Source: JAAUUE01 sp943370025 (GTDB taxonomy: Bacteria; Cyanobacteriota; Cyanobacteriia; Cyanobacteriales; JAAUUE01). Taken from it: 64,000 nt of DNA. Position 1 is the stretch's first letter. Each line of letters opens with the position of its first letter. The notes beneath the pieces are model-generated. The model was not told the DNA's origin and made no database searches. It saw only the letters and a list, made by a program, of their open reading frames with translations. Positions 47,712-56,545 of the stretch are shown one piece after another. The DNA is taken from the NCBI GenBank assembly GCA_943370025.1, contig CALRPI020000002.1, forward strand, positions 1-64,000. The letters are read 5' to 3'. The translations under genes and the position numbers were made by a program.

Positions 47712-48197
47712 CTAGCTCAAACCAGAACTAATGTAGTCAAAATATACACCCATTTCCTTGCCAGCATCAGCTCCAACTAGGCTAGCAGTTACTTCCTTCA
47801 TCGCTTGGATAGCTTGAACAGTGGAAGAAACAGGCACTCCTAGGGAGTTGTAGGTTTCTTTTAAGCCATTGAGAACCCGCTCATCAAGGATGGAAGGGTC
47901 GCCAGCTAGCATGGCATAGGTGGAATAACGGAGGTAGTAGTCTAGGTCACGGATGCAAGCAGCATAGCGACGTGTGGTGTACATATTACCGCCGGGACGG
48001 GTAACATCAGAGTACAACAAAGACTTAGCTACAGCTTCTTTGACGATCGTAGCAGCGTTAGCGCTAATAGTGGAAGCAGCACGAACTCTGAGTTCGCCAG
48101 TTTTGAAGTAGCCTTTTAGTTTTTCGAGAGCAGCGGTGTCCAGGTATTTACCTTGGACATCAGAAGAATTGATAACTGCGGTAATTGCGTCTTGCAT
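47712..48197 (-). CDS. apcB: allophycocyanin beta chain ApcB
   Basis: A 161-residue phycobiliprotein. Cys81 (AACIRDLDYYLRYSTYAM) binds phycocyanobilin; Asn71 (RPGGNMY) is the residue that is methylated in this subunit. It pairs with ApcA to form the core trimer. It follows apcA by 64 bp. Confidence 0.97.
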   Translation of the reverse strand: MQDAITAVINSSDVQGKYLDTAALEKLKGYFKTGELRVRAASTISANAATIVKEAVAKSLLYSDVTRPGGNMYTTRRYAACIRDLDYYLRYSTYAMLAGDPSILDERVLNGLKETYNSLGVPVSSTVQAIQAMKEVTASLVGADAGKEMGVYFDYISSGLS

Positions 48198-48261
48198 AAT
48201 TTATTTCCTGAGTTGAATTATTAATTGTGATTGGTTGGTAAGGGTAAGAAACAGGTTTAAC

Positions 48262-48747
48262 TTACTGTAGTCCGCCGATCACATAATCAAAGTAGGATCC
48301 AGCTTCAGCAGCGTCTTCGCCAGACAGCAAGGAGGCAGAGGCACTCTTGAGAGCGCGAACACCTTCAGCAACGCCTTCGATAGGAGTGCCTAGGGATTTG
48401 TACATTTCGCGCACGCCAACTAGACCGATTTCTTCGATCGGAGTGACATCACCAGCAACAATCCCGTAGGTAACCAAACGGAGGTAGTAGTCTAGGTCAC
48501 GTAGGCAAGTAGCAGTCATTTCTTCGCCGTAGGCATTGCCGCCGGGGGAAACAACATCAGGACGTTTTTGGAACAATTGGTCGCCAGCTTGCTTCACAAG
48601 GCGTTCGCGAGAATCGGAGATAATTTGGGCAATCCGCAACCGCTTTTCTCCAGAGGAAACAAAGCCTTTGATGCGGTCTAGTTCGCCGGGGCTGAGGTAA
48701 CGGGCTTCAGCATCAGCATTCACGATGGACTTCGTGACGATACTCAT
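48262..48747 (-). CDS. apcA: allophycocyanin alpha chain ApcA
   Basis: A 161-residue phycobiliprotein. Cys81 (TATCLRDLDYYLRLVTYGIV) is the phycocyanobilin attachment site. The start MSIVTKSIVNADAEARYLSP is canonical. It is first in apcABC. apcE, often just upstream, is not here: the divergent rps1 occupies that side. Confidence 0.97.
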   Translation of the reverse strand: MSIVTKSIVNADAEARYLSPGELDRIKGFVSSGEKRLRIAQIISDSRERLVKQAGDQLFQKRPDVVSPGGNAYGEEMTATCLRDLDYYLRLVTYGIVAGDVTPIEEIGLVGVREMYKSLGTPIEGVAEGVRALKSASASLLSGEDAAEAGSYFDYVIGGLQ

Positions 48748-49289
48748 GTATAGGATTCCTCCAAAAAGTAGTAATCAATTTTATTAAAAAACAAACCCAC
48801 CATCTACCATCTTTTTTAAATTAGGATGCAGTCATTAGGTATTGCTCACGGAAACTATTTTCCTGTATGATGCCGCTTTCCTAAATCTATTCTTAATATT
48901 TTTTAATAAAAACCCTCATAATTTACCCGCCATTTATTCGCCAACTTAGCTCGATCGATCCGACTCAACTAAGATTCAACTAAGACTTGGATTCACGAAA
49001 ATTTCAGCCACCAAGAGACATCCATTATTCTCCGGCGATAAAAATTCTCCTCCCGTTTCGTAGTGATATAAGCTATGATGGGCAATTGGGACTAAACCCT
49101 AACCTAACCATTCTCTCAGTAAAACTTAGGGAATCTGTCCTAAGAATATTTGCTCTGAAACATTTGCTCTGAAACCACCACATGGAGGGACTAAGGCTAC
49201 GCACTGGGTTATATGCATTAGCAATGACAGGAGGCTCCGTCACCACAGATCACTACAAATAATAATTAGCATTAAGAAAAACTATACGC
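48748..49289. other. divergent promoter region of apcABC and rps1
   Basis: 540 bp without a credible gene (a 61-codon frame at 48987 has no features). The apc leader on the minus strand is AT-rich and long, as usual for phycobilisome genes. A GGAGGCTCC palindrome lies at 49230-49238, about 50 bp before rps1. I cannot place -10/-35 boxes with confidence. Confidence 0.4.
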
Positions 49290-50312
49290 ATGGTCAGCCA
49301 GAAAACAACTGTAAAACAATCAACAAATACGAAAGATATTGGTTTCACCCTAGAGGACTTTGCCGCTCTTCTTGACAAATACGACTATCACTTCAGCCCC
49401 GGCGATATTGTCCCCGGTAAAGTTTTTAGCCTTGAGCCTAGGGGTGCCCTAATTGACATTGGAGCTAAAACTGCCGCTTTTATTCCTGTGCAGGAAATGT
49501 CGATCAATCGGGTGGACAATCCGGAAGAAGTATTGCAGTCCAATGAAACCAGAGAATTTTTTATTCTGACTGACGAAAATGAAGATGGCCAACTTACTCT
49601 GTCGATCCGCAGAATTGAGTATATGCGGGCATGGGAGCGGGTGAGACAATTACAAACCGAAGATGCCACAGTAAGATCCTTGGTCTTTGCGACGAATCGG
49701 GGCGGTGCTCTGGTGAGAATTGAGGGTCTGCGAGGCTTTATTCCCGGTTCCCACATTAGCACCCGGAAACCCAAGGAAGATTTGCTGGGGGAAGAATTAC
49801 CCCTAAAGTTTCTTGAGGTAAACGAAGACCGGAACCGCTTAGTTCTCAGCCATCGCCGGGCGTTGGTAGAGCGGAAGATGAATCGGTTGGAAGTTGGAGA
49901 AGTTGTGATCGGTTCTGTCCGGGGCATCAAACCCTACGGGGCATTTATTGATATTGGTGGGGTCAGTGGCTTATTGCACATTTCGGAAATTTCCCATGAC
50001 CATATCGATACTCCCCATAGTGTGTTTGATGTTAACCATGAAATTAAGGTGATGATTATTGATCTGGATGCGGAACGGGGGAGAATTTCCCTCTCTACCA
50101 AACAGTTAGAGCCAGAGCCGGGAGATATGATCAACAACCGCGATCGCGTTTATGAAATGGCAGAAGAAATGGCGGAGAAATATCGAGAAAAACTCCGGGA
50201 GAAACTCCAAGGCCAACCAGTGATGACGCTGGAACTGCCTTTGGGAGAGCCGATCGATGATAGCTACGAAGTGCCAGAGGATTTGGAAGACCTCTTAGCA
50301 GCCGATGATTAG
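49290..50312 (+). CDS. rpsA: 30S ribosomal protein S1 (cyanobacterial type)
   Basis: A 340-residue protein with three S1 domains: about 36-110 (FSPGDIVPGKVFSLEPRGAL), 120-190 (GGALVRIEGLRGFIPGSHIS) and 205-275 (GEVVIGSVRGIKPYGAFIDI). An acidic C-terminal tail ends LEDLLAADD. This three-domain length is the cyanobacterial/chloroplast form. It helps load mRNA on the ribosome. Confidence 0.94.
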   Translation: MVSQKTTVKQSTNTKDIGFTLEDFAALLDKYDYHFSPGDIVPGKVFSLEPRGALIDIGAKTAAFIPVQEMSINRVDNPEEVLQSNETREFFILTDENEDGQLTLSIRRIEYMRAWERVRQLQTEDATVRSLVFATNRGGALVRIEGLRGFIPGSHISTRKPKEDLLGEELPLKFLEVNEDRNRLVLSHRRALVERKMNRLEVGEVVIGSVRGIKPYGAFIDIGGVSGLLHISEISHDHIDTPHSVFDVNHEIKVMIIDLDAERGRISLSTKQLEPEPGDMINNRDRVYEMAEEMAEKYREKLREKLQGQPVMTLELPLGEPIDDSYEVPEDLEDLLAADD

Positions 50313-50352
50313 AAATTAGATGAGTAGAAGTTAATAGTTAATCTGCAACCAT

Positions 50353-51285
50353 ATGCAACCAAAAGTAATTATTCACGGCGGGGCAGGGAAATCTATTCAA
50401 GATAAGGGGGGTTTGCTGCCGGTGCGAGAGGCTTTAGGCAAGATTGTCCATGATGTTTATGACCAACTTCTAGAGGGGATGACCGCAATGGAGGCGGTGG
50501 TTTTCGGTTGTCACCTCTTAGAAGATGAACCCCGATTCAATGCTGGCACTGGTTCGGTGTTGCAATCCGATGGTCAGATTCGCATGAGTGCGGCGCTGAT
50601 GGATGGCATCAAGCAGCGCTTTAGTGGGGTAATTAATGTGTCTAGGGTGCAACACCCGATCGATCTGGCGCAATTTTTACAGGAACAGAGCGATCGTACC
50701 CTCTCCGACTATGGGGCGGCGGAATTGGCAAGGGAATTACAAGTTCCCCTCTACAACCCCCTAACTACAGCTAGGCTCAAGGAATGGGTGGCAGAGCGGG
50801 ATCAAGATTTCCAAACAGCGATGGCGGGGGTGGTTGCCTCTGGTTCTGAAGCGGGTAGGGGGACGATCGGGGTAGTGGTTCTAGATAGCGAAGGACGGAT
50901 CGCTGTAGGTACTTCCACCGGGGGTAAAGGCTTTGAACGGATTGGTCGGGTCAGCGACTCGGCGACTCCGGCGGGGAACTATGCCAATTCCCTAGCAGCG
51001 GTTAGTTGTACGGGCATTGGCGAAGATATTTTAGAAGAATGCCTTGCCGCCAAAATAGTTGTTCGGGTTAGCGATGGATTTTCTCTAGCGGCGGCTTTGG
51101 AGAAATCTTTTCTGGAGGCAAAAAATAATCAACGGGATTTTGGGGCGATCGCCCTCGATGCCCAAGGCGGGATCGGCTGGGGGAAAACTAGCGAAGTCCT
51201 GTTTGCTGCCTACCATGATGGTGCCAAAAGTGGCGATACCCTAGAGTTAACCACCGAAACTACTACAGGTTATATTGGTCATTAG
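50353..51285 (+). CDS. isoaspartyl peptidase/L-asparaginase (Ntn hydrolase)
   Basis: A 310-residue plant-type asparaginase precursor. VIIHGGAG at the start, NAGTGSVL, the autocleavage and catalytic site GRGTIGVV with Thr171 as nucleophile, and STGGKGFERIGRVSDSATPAG follow the family. It should self-cleave into alpha and beta subunits and degrade isoaspartyl dipeptides, including those from cyanophycin. It is 41 bp after rps1 on the same strand. Confidence 0.93.
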   Translation: MQPKVIIHGGAGKSIQDKGGLLPVREALGKIVHDVYDQLLEGMTAMEAVVFGCHLLEDEPRFNAGTGSVLQSDGQIRMSAALMDGIKQRFSGVINVSRVQHPIDLAQFLQEQSDRTLSDYGAAELARELQVPLYNPLTTARLKEWVAERDQDFQTAMAGVVASGSEAGRGTIGVVVLDSEGRIAVGTSTGGKGFERIGRVSDSATPAGNYANSLAAVSCTGIGEDILEECLAAKIVVRVSDGFSLAAALEKSFLEAKNNQRDFGAIALDAQGGIGWGKTSEVLFAAYHDGAKSGDTLELTTETTTGYIGH

Positions 51286-51332
51286 ACCTGAGAGTCTAGA
51301 CACCCCAAGCACATTCGTATTTTTGGCAAGTT

Positions 51333-51830
51333 ATGAAACCTATTTCTATAATCAAATTTATTTTAGGTGTTCTGCAACTTTTGATTGGCATTACCTTAGG
51401 ATTAGCCCTGATGGTGGGGGGAAGTGTGGCTGCTGGTTATTATGTTTTCACAAAATTATCTGTGACTCCAGAAAGACCAACTTTTGCCGAAGAAAAGCCA
51501 AAACAGCCTGTTGTTAGTGCGTCTCCAGCCACAAATGCAAATACAACTAAAGCAACAGCACCTAATCCAATTCTCAATCCATCCCCTAGTCCAGCCCCCC
51601 CATCACCAGAAGCAGAAGCTGGACTCTATAAGGGAGTGATTAATTGGTCGGATGGTTTGATTCTGCGGGATGCTCCCGGTAATACAGCTAATCGCATCGG
51701 TGGCGTGGGCTACAACCAACAGGTAGTGGTTTTAGAAGAAAGCTCAGATCAAAGGTGGCAAAAAATTCGCATAGTTGCCACAGGAAAAGTCGGCTGGATC
51801 AAAGCTGGCAACATGGATAAGATTCCCTAG
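51333..51830 (+). CDS. membrane-anchored SH3-domain protein
   Basis: A 165-residue protein. Residues 4-37 form one hydrophobic segment, then a Pro/Ala/Asn/Ser-rich linker (to about residue 90). The C-terminal part is a bacterial SH3 domain (LILRDAPGNTANRIGGVGYN, ending VGWIKAGNMDKI). It probably sits outside the plasma membrane and binds cell wall. It overlaps the convergent rarD-like gene by 4 bp. Confidence 0.8.
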   Translation: MKPISIIKFILGVLQLLIGITLGLALMVGGSVAAGYYVFTKLSVTPERPTFAEEKPKQPVVSASPATNANTTKATAPNPILNPSPSPAPPSPEAEAGLYKGVINWSDGLILRDAPGNTANRIGGVGYNQQVVVLEESSDQRWQKIRIVATGKVGWIKAGNMDKIP

Positions 51831-52741
51831 TTTTCAGCACTGGAATAGCTATCTATGCGTTGCTGTCTCAAGGAAGTTGCAGAATAAACCGCCAAGGCAG
51901 TCCAAATAAAACCAAAGGTGATGGCATGGGTTGTGGTGAAAGGTTCATGGAAGAGGAAAACTCCTAACCCAAGTTGAAGACTGGGGGCTAGGTATTGAAA
52001 AAAGCCCATAGTAGAGAGTTTTAGGCGTTTTGCTGCATTGTTGAACCAGAGCAAAGGTAGGGAAGTCACCACACCGCAGCCAATGAATAGAATCGTCAAC
52101 CACCAACTACTGCCCCAATGATCCGATCGCATCATTGCCCCATAACCCAGCAAACCCAGAGCTACAGGAGTTGCTAATAGGGTTTCTACAGCTAATCCCA
52201 CCATGGGAGAGACGGGAACAATTTTTCGGAATAGTCCATACAGCCCAAAGGAAACCGCTAGACCGATCGCAATCCAAGGGACTTGTCCAAAATAGCCGAC
52301 AAAGTTAACTACACCAATTGTTGCCAGCAACACAGCGATTTTCTGTCCCAGAATTAAGCGTTCCCTGAGGAAGACAAAGCCGAGGAGGACACTAACCAGA
52401 GGATTGATAAAATATCCCAAGCTGGTTTCAATCACGCGATTACTATTCACTCCGTAGATATATAGACCCCAATTACAGGTCAATAAAGTCGTAGTGAAAA
52501 GCAGGGCAGCTAGGGATTTGGGCGATCGCCATAGCTGGCGGAACTCCTCTCCCCGCCGTTGCAGAGTCAGAATTGCCGTCAACAGCACCATTGACCACAA
52601 AACCCGATGACTCAGGACTTCCACAGGAGAAATCTGTCCAAATAATTTCCAGTACAAAGGAAACAATCCCCAAGCAGCATAGGCTAATAGGGCATAAATC
52701 GCCCCAGTCCGGGCAGTAGAATCTAATTTAAGATTATTCAA
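51827..52741 (-). CDS. rarD: EamA family transporter RarD
   Basis: A 304-residue protein with about ten membrane helices. GAIYALLAYAAWGLFPLYWK and EVLSHRVLWSMVLL are the RarD opening; NSNRVIETSLGYFINPLVSV and PLVSVLLGFVFLRERL follow. It belongs to the drug/metabolite transporter superfamily and its substrate is unknown. It stands alone with a 4 bp convergent overlap. Confidence 0.88.
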   Translation of the reverse strand: MNNLKLDSTARTGAIYALLAYAAWGLFPLYWKLFGQISPVEVLSHRVLWSMVLLTAILTLQRRGEEFRQLWRSPKSLAALLFTTTLLTCNWGLYIYGVNSNRVIETSLGYFINPLVSVLLGFVFLRERLILGQKIAVLLATIGVVNFVGYFGQVPWIAIGLAVSFGLYGLFRKIVPVSPMVGLAVETLLATPVALGLLGYGAMMRSDHWGSSWWLTILFIGCGVVTSLPLLWFNNAAKRLKLSTMGFFQYLAPSLQLGLGVFLFHEPFTTTHAITFGFIWTALAVYSATSLRQQRIDSYSSAEN

Positions 52742-53137
52742 GGCAGATAAGGTCGAAAGGTTTTAGGTTCTATCTTAGCGATCGCTGTACCCGTTAATCC
52801 AGCTACAATTCGGGCAAAGTTGACTAGTACAGATCGGATTTTGAATGGCTTGGCAGATTAGGAGTTAATTTCCAGATCAGGATTTAAATTAAGCAGAGTG
52901 CCCACAGAAATCTCCAATTGTGTAAGTCCTAGATATGAAAAGTGCTGTATATTCGGGGATTTCGGCGATCGCCTCTGTAGCTTGTGGTGTAAGGATATCA
53001 ATTTTCTATTGGGGATAACCACCCTAGCGATAGCGATTGCTAGGGATAAAACACAGTTCAGGGGTGATAGATATCACCCCTGAAGGCTTCTTAACTGAAT
53101 TAGTGTAGGGTATAAGCTATGAAAGAGGCGCAATATT
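52742..53137. other. gap upstream of the pentapeptide gene
   Basis: About 395 bp. It contains a fragment of a family E end (ATGAAAAGTGCTGTATA near 52935) and a perfect hairpin TTCAGGGGTGAT/AGAT/ATCACCCCTGAA at 53057-53084. A 61-codon frame at 52898 is not convincing. Confidence 0.5.
53057..53084. repeat. perfect hairpin before the pentapeptide gene
   Basis: TTCAGGGGTGAT, loop AGAT, ATCACCCCTGAA; 12 bp arms, ending 53 bp before the start codon. It could be an operator or leader hairpin. Confidence 0.6.
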
Positions 53138-53683
53138 ATGGCAGAGCACTTATCTATGGATGTGTTTACAGTCTTAAAACTGTATGCCCTTGGAGAACGA
53201 GATTTTAGCAAAGTAAATCTGAGTAGTACCATCCTCAGCCAAGCCAACCTCAGTAACGTTAATATGAACCTTGCAAATCTTAGTAGAGCTAACCTCAGCT
53301 TGACAAACCTTAGTCGATCGAATTTTCATGGAGCCAACCTCAGCGGCACTAATCTGATTGGTGCAGAACTAAATGGCGCAGATATGACAGGAACAAAACT
53401 TACTTGGGCAAGTTTAATGGGGGCAGAAATGGTTGGTATAGATCTGACCCTCGCAGATATGATTGAAGCTAATTTAGGGTTAGCCAATATGAGCTTAGCT
53501 TGTCTTCATGGGGCTTATCTAATTGGAGCCAACTTAAACGGAGCTAATCTAACTGGAGCTAATCTAACTGGAGCTAATTTGAGTTGGACAGATCTAACTA
53601 ATGCCAACTTAACTGATACCAATTTGACAGGGGCAAATATGAATGGGACAACCATGCCGGATGGGGTCAGAATTTTATTGTAA
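53138..53683 (+). CDS. pentapeptide repeat protein
   Basis: A 181-residue protein. After a 25-residue helical start (MDVFTVLKLYALGERDFSKV) it is made almost wholly of A(N/D)LxX pentapeptides (ANLSNVNMNLANLSRANLSL) and would fold into a right-handed beta-helix. The last units before the end are nearly identical (GANLTGANLTGANL). Function is not predictable; it has no signal peptide. Confidence 0.9.
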   Translation: MAEHLSMDVFTVLKLYALGERDFSKVNLSSTILSQANLSNVNMNLANLSRANLSLTNLSRSNFHGANLSGTNLIGAELNGADMTGTKLTWASLMGAEMVGIDLTLADMIEANLGLANMSLACLHGAYLIGANLNGANLTGANLTGANLSWTDLTNANLTDTNLTGANMNGTTMPDGVRILL

Positions 53684-53714
53684 TTGCCTGTTAGTCTTGC
53701 ACTATTTTGAGTAT

Positions 53715-54134
53715 TTATCCTCCTTGTAATACTTCCCAGAAGAGCATTCCCGCCACCCCTATTAACATGATGGCGGCTGATCGATCGAGGGTTTGAGGAC
53801 TAAGGCGACTAGCTAACCAGCGTCCGAGAAGAACACCCACCAAGCTAGTGGTAAATAAAGCAGTAGATGCACCCAGAAAAATCACCCAAGGAGCGTGGGA
53901 TTCCGCAGTCATCAGTAGGGTGGCAATTTGGGTTTTATCTCCCATTTCTGCTAAAAAAATAGTCAAAAAAGTAGAGACAAACACTTGCCATTTAGCTATA
54001 GATTGGTTTTCAGATTGATGCTCAGATTGAGCATTATCTATATCCATAGTCTGAGGTAAATCAGGAGACGAAGAGATATCTGATCCCGGAGAAGTTAGCA
54101 ACGGTGTTTCTGGGGGCGGGGAGGCACTAGTCAT
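53715..54134 (-). CDS. half-size TMEM165/GDT1 (UPF0016) family protein
   Basis: A 139-residue protein. The first 50 residues are polar and Ser/Pro-rich. One UPF0016 repeat follows: VSTFLTIFLAEMGDKTQIAT carries the ion-binding E-x-G-D-K-T motif, with three membrane helices in all. Full-length members have two such repeats and move Mn2+ or Ca2+; half-size members work as heteromers. No second half gene is beside it in this window. Confidence 0.85.
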   Translation of the reverse strand: MTSASPPPETPLLTSPGSDISSSPDLPQTMDIDNAQSEHQSENQSIAKWQVFVSTFLTIFLAEMGDKTQIATLLMTAESHAPWVIFLGASTALFTTSLVGVLLGRWLASRLSPQTLDRSAAIMLIGVAGMLFWEVLQGG

Positions 54135-54192
54135 GAGTTATTTATCATATTTTTCTCATTTTCTCAGAAATTGGTTAGTGATGCAAAGTAAT

Positions 54193-54292
54193 TTAGAGCT
54201 TACGCGCTGCAAATGAATTATCTAGGGTTTAGGATGTTTTTGCTTGCTGCGATGACCCTCAGCCCACAAAAACATCCGAATACGTAAGTCCT
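54193..54292. repeat. palindromic element, family A
   Basis: TTTAGAGCTTACGCGCTGC at the left, GAATACGTAAGTCCT at the right; stem GGATGTTTTTG.. pairing with CAAAAACATCC around GATGACCCTCAGCC. It lies in the divergent gap between the GDT1-type and Uma2 genes. Confidence 0.75.
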
Positions 54293-54363
54293 AATTAAGA
54301 TAAGTAGATAGCTCAAAAAAACAAAAATCTCTAGATAAAAATCTCTAGATCAAGGAGAAAACT

Positions 54364-55017
54364 ATGGTTACTGCGATCGCCCCTAACTCGACCTTGGCGC
54401 AACCATTTCCCATAAATACAACTGTTCTTTCCGGTATTCAATGGGGTACCTATCAGAATTTGGTACAGGATTTGGCATCACAACCGGGAATGCGATTAAC
54501 TTATGATGACGGAATTTTGGAGATTCTCATGCCCCCCCACGAACGTTATAAAAAACTACTTGGTCGTTTTGTGGAAGTGATGACAGAAGAATTAGGGATT
54601 GAAATTTGTAGCTTAGGTTCAACAACTTGGACACGAGAAGACTTACGCAAGGGTTTAGAAGCGGATGAGTGCTATTACATTCAAAACGAGTTAGCAGTGC
54701 GTGGCAAGGATGCGATCGATCTGACTATCGATCCGCCTCCCGATTTAGCGATCGAGGTCGATCGCACTAGTAGTTCTATGAATTGGCTGGGAATTTATGC
54801 GGCTTTGGGGGTGATGGAAGTATGGCAGTATGATCGTGATAGCTTAACGATTTGGAGTTTAGGAGACCAAGGATATCAACCCAGTGAAGTTTCCGTGGTG
54901 TTGCCAATGTTTGATGCTGTTGTGCTGCGGTCGTTTTTGGAACTTAGTCAAACTGTGGGAGAAACAAGTTTAATGCGCCATGTCCGCCAATGGGTCAGAG
55001 AACATCTCAACAAATAA
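54364..55017 (+). CDS. Uma2 family (DUF820) putative endonuclease
   Basis: A 217-residue protein of the restriction-endonuclease-like Uma2 family, much expanded in cyanobacteria. LTYDDGILEILMPPHERYKK, GLEADECYYIQNE, DLTIDPPPDLAIEVDRTSSS (acidic core with Asp and Glu) and WLGIYAALGVMEVWQYD (the usual 'Y..LGV.E.W.Y') are present. The biological role is unknown. Confidence 0.88.
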   Translation: MVTAIAPNSTLAQPFPINTTVLSGIQWGTYQNLVQDLASQPGMRLTYDDGILEILMPPHERYKKLLGRFVEVMTEELGIEICSLGSTTWTREDLRKGLEADECYYIQNELAVRGKDAIDLTIDPPPDLAIEVDRTSSSMNWLGIYAALGVMEVWQYDRDSLTIWSLGDQGYQPSEVSVVLPMFDAVVLRSFLELSQTVGETSLMRHVRQWVREHLNK

Positions 55018-55053
55018 ACAAAACAGTTTTAGTTTTAATCTCAAAATAACGGA

Positions 55054-55431
55054 TTAGGCAGAGATTTGTGCCGACTCATAAGACTGAATGAGAATCTCAG
55101 CAGGAACTCCAAACTCTTGATGCAGTTTCCGAATCATCTCTAAGGTTAATGAACGTTTACGAGATAGAACCTCAGATACTCTAGCTCGACTGCCTAGACA
55201 TGGTTCCAAATCACGTCGAGACCACCCACGGGTGTCCATGTAGTAATGAATTGCCTCGATCGGATCAGGCAACTCAATTGGAAAGTGTTTCTTCTCATAA
55301 GCTTCTACTAGAGTACTGAGAATATCTAGCCGATCATATTCGGGTGTACTTGGGGCTGCATCAAACAATAGCTCAATCTCTTGAAGAGCTTGCTGGTAAT
55401 CGGCGTGTGTTCTAATTGGACGTATCTCCAT
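55054..55431 (-). CDS. higA: HigA-type antitoxin
   Basis: A 125-residue protein with a C-terminal helix-turn-helix (RGWSRRDLEPCLGSRARVSE, then VLSRKRSLTLEMIRKL). The N-terminal PIRTHADYQQALQEIE pattern is usual for HigA antitoxins. It lies 14 bp after higB. It should repress the operon and neutralise HigB. Confidence 0.88.
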   Translation of the reverse strand: MEIRPIRTHADYQQALQEIELLFDAAPSTPEYDRLDILSTLVEAYEKKHFPIELPDPIEAIHYYMDTRGWSRRDLEPCLGSRARVSEVLSRKRSLTLEMIRKLHQEFGVPAEILIQSYESAQISA

Positions 55432-55445
55432 ACATTAGCCTCCAT

Positions 55446-55739
55446 TCATATTATTTCTGCATCTACTTTGTCATACTCAGCATGAGTGCCAATAAATCGA
55501 ATAAAAATAATGCCAATGTCATAACGAATTGCCACAATCAACCGATAGGTGTTGCCTTTAATATTGAAAACCACACGGTTGTTCGCAATGATACTGGCAC
55601 TACCATGAGCAGCCTTAATGTCAACTGGACTCTGCCAATTAGCATGAGACGCTTCGTAGTACCAAGTCTTCAGTGCTTCTTCGGTATCTGGATGAGTCTC
55701 CCAGAAATTTTGCAGTGTGCTACGGGACAAGATACGCAT
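55446..55739 (-). CDS. higB: HigB-type toxin (mRNA interferase)
   Basis: A 97-residue protein: MRILSRSTLQNFWETHPDTE, WYYEASHANWQSPVDIKAAH, VFNIKGNTYRLIVAIRYD and FIRFIGTHAEYDKVDAE match HigB_toxin. The toxin precedes the antitoxin, the hallmark of higBA. It is complete and should be active when free. Confidence 0.9.
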   Translation of the reverse strand: MRILSRSTLQNFWETHPDTEEALKTWYYEASHANWQSPVDIKAAHGSASIIANNRVVFNIKGNTYRLIVAIRYDIGIIFIRFIGTHAEYDKVDAEII

Positions 55740-55782
55740 ACTACTAAATAATAACTTGATCCCAAAATGGGATCAATAGATG

Positions 55783-56292
55783 CTAACCATTTTCCCCCCA
55801 TCCAAACCATCCTGCGAAGTATTCGATTCTAAACACTTCATTCTTATTCTTCCGCGTTCCTCCTGCGATTATGTCTGCAAATAGCTTCATCTCCAAAATC
55901 ATGCGCTTGAAGCTCACTTTTGTGTCCATCTCAAAATTCAACCACTCATCCTCACTCAATCCTTGGAAATGGTTATGTAGCTTTCGGAAAACCTCAGCGG
56001 CAGGGGGACACGGATGCCACATTGGCTGCGTCTTGACCTTCTCAACAGCCTTCGGAGACATACTGATGCGATTCTGTTCGTAGAACTTAGGATCTTCAAA
56101 CACGAAGTCATCCGGTGAAGTGACACCAATCTGACCAGCCACCTCGACCAACTTCGGTAACAGGTATGGAAACACCATCCCATATGGAAACACCATCCCA
56201 TCAATAACTGGAGGATTGATCGGGTTATTCGCTGGGCCGTGTCCCTTAAATACGATGATTGCGGATATTGAATCTGTTTTGGATACTGACAT
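55783..56292 (-). CDS. hypothetical protein with a small tandem duplication
   Basis: A 169-residue protein I do not recognise. Features: VFKGHGPANNPINPPVIDGM, then GMVFPYGMVFPYLL from an in-frame 18 bp duplication, and a C-terminal SFKRMILEMKLFADIIAGGT then FAGWFGWG. No signal peptide or membrane helix. It lies upstream of higBA on the same strand, 43 bp away, and may be part of the same accessory block. Confidence 0.6.
   Translation of the reverse strand: MSVSKTDSISAIIVFKGHGPANNPINPPVIDGMVFPYGMVFPYLLPKLVEVAGQIGVTSPDDFVFEDPKFYEQNRISMSPKAVEKVKTQPMWHPCPPAAEVFRKLHNHFQGLSEDEWLNFEMDTKVSFKRMILEMKLFADIIAGGTRKNKNEVFRIEYFAGWFGWGENG
56161..56203. repeat. 18 bp direct duplication
   Basis: ATGGAAACACCATCCCAT occurs twice in tandem, adding six residues (GMVFPY twice) to the hypothetical protein. 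It looks like a recent slippage event. Confidence 0.85.
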
Positions 56293-56324
56293 AGCGATTT
56301 GATGTGGGTGTGATCTAACTATGT

Positions 56325-56512
56325 ATTAGACGGAAAAATTCTGTCTAGCGTAATTTATAGGAAAGATAGGCTGAATGTCAAGTTTCGGGCTAATCACCCT
56401 ATTTGGGGTGTTATGCAGAAAAATTTAGGCTATTTACCCTGTATAGGATGTTATAGGGAAGAATTCTGTCGAATTACCTATTTGACGTGTTAGCCCGACA
56501 ACAGGACATGTT
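56325..56512. repeat. degenerate direct repeats, about 40 bp spacing
   Basis: Near 56395, 56435 and 56475 a block 'A(C)CCTATTTGGGGTGTTA', 'ACCCTGTATAGGATGTTA' and 'ACCTATTTGACGTGTTA' recurs, flanked by GAA(A/G)AATTCTGTC twice (about 56333 and 56459). Similarity is imperfect. It occupies the gap between the hypothetical gene and the ABC-F gene. Confidence 0.45.
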
Positions 56513-56545
56513 ATTTGAGATTAGTCACTTAATAACTTAAGATAC

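Noticed and set aside
48987..49172. 61-codon frame in the apcA-rps1 gap
   Set aside because: No resemblance to any family, poor composition and position inside the divergent promoter region.
52898..53083. 61-codon frame upstream of the pentapeptide gene
   Set aside because: It ends inside a perfect hairpin and includes a repeat fragment; no supporting features.
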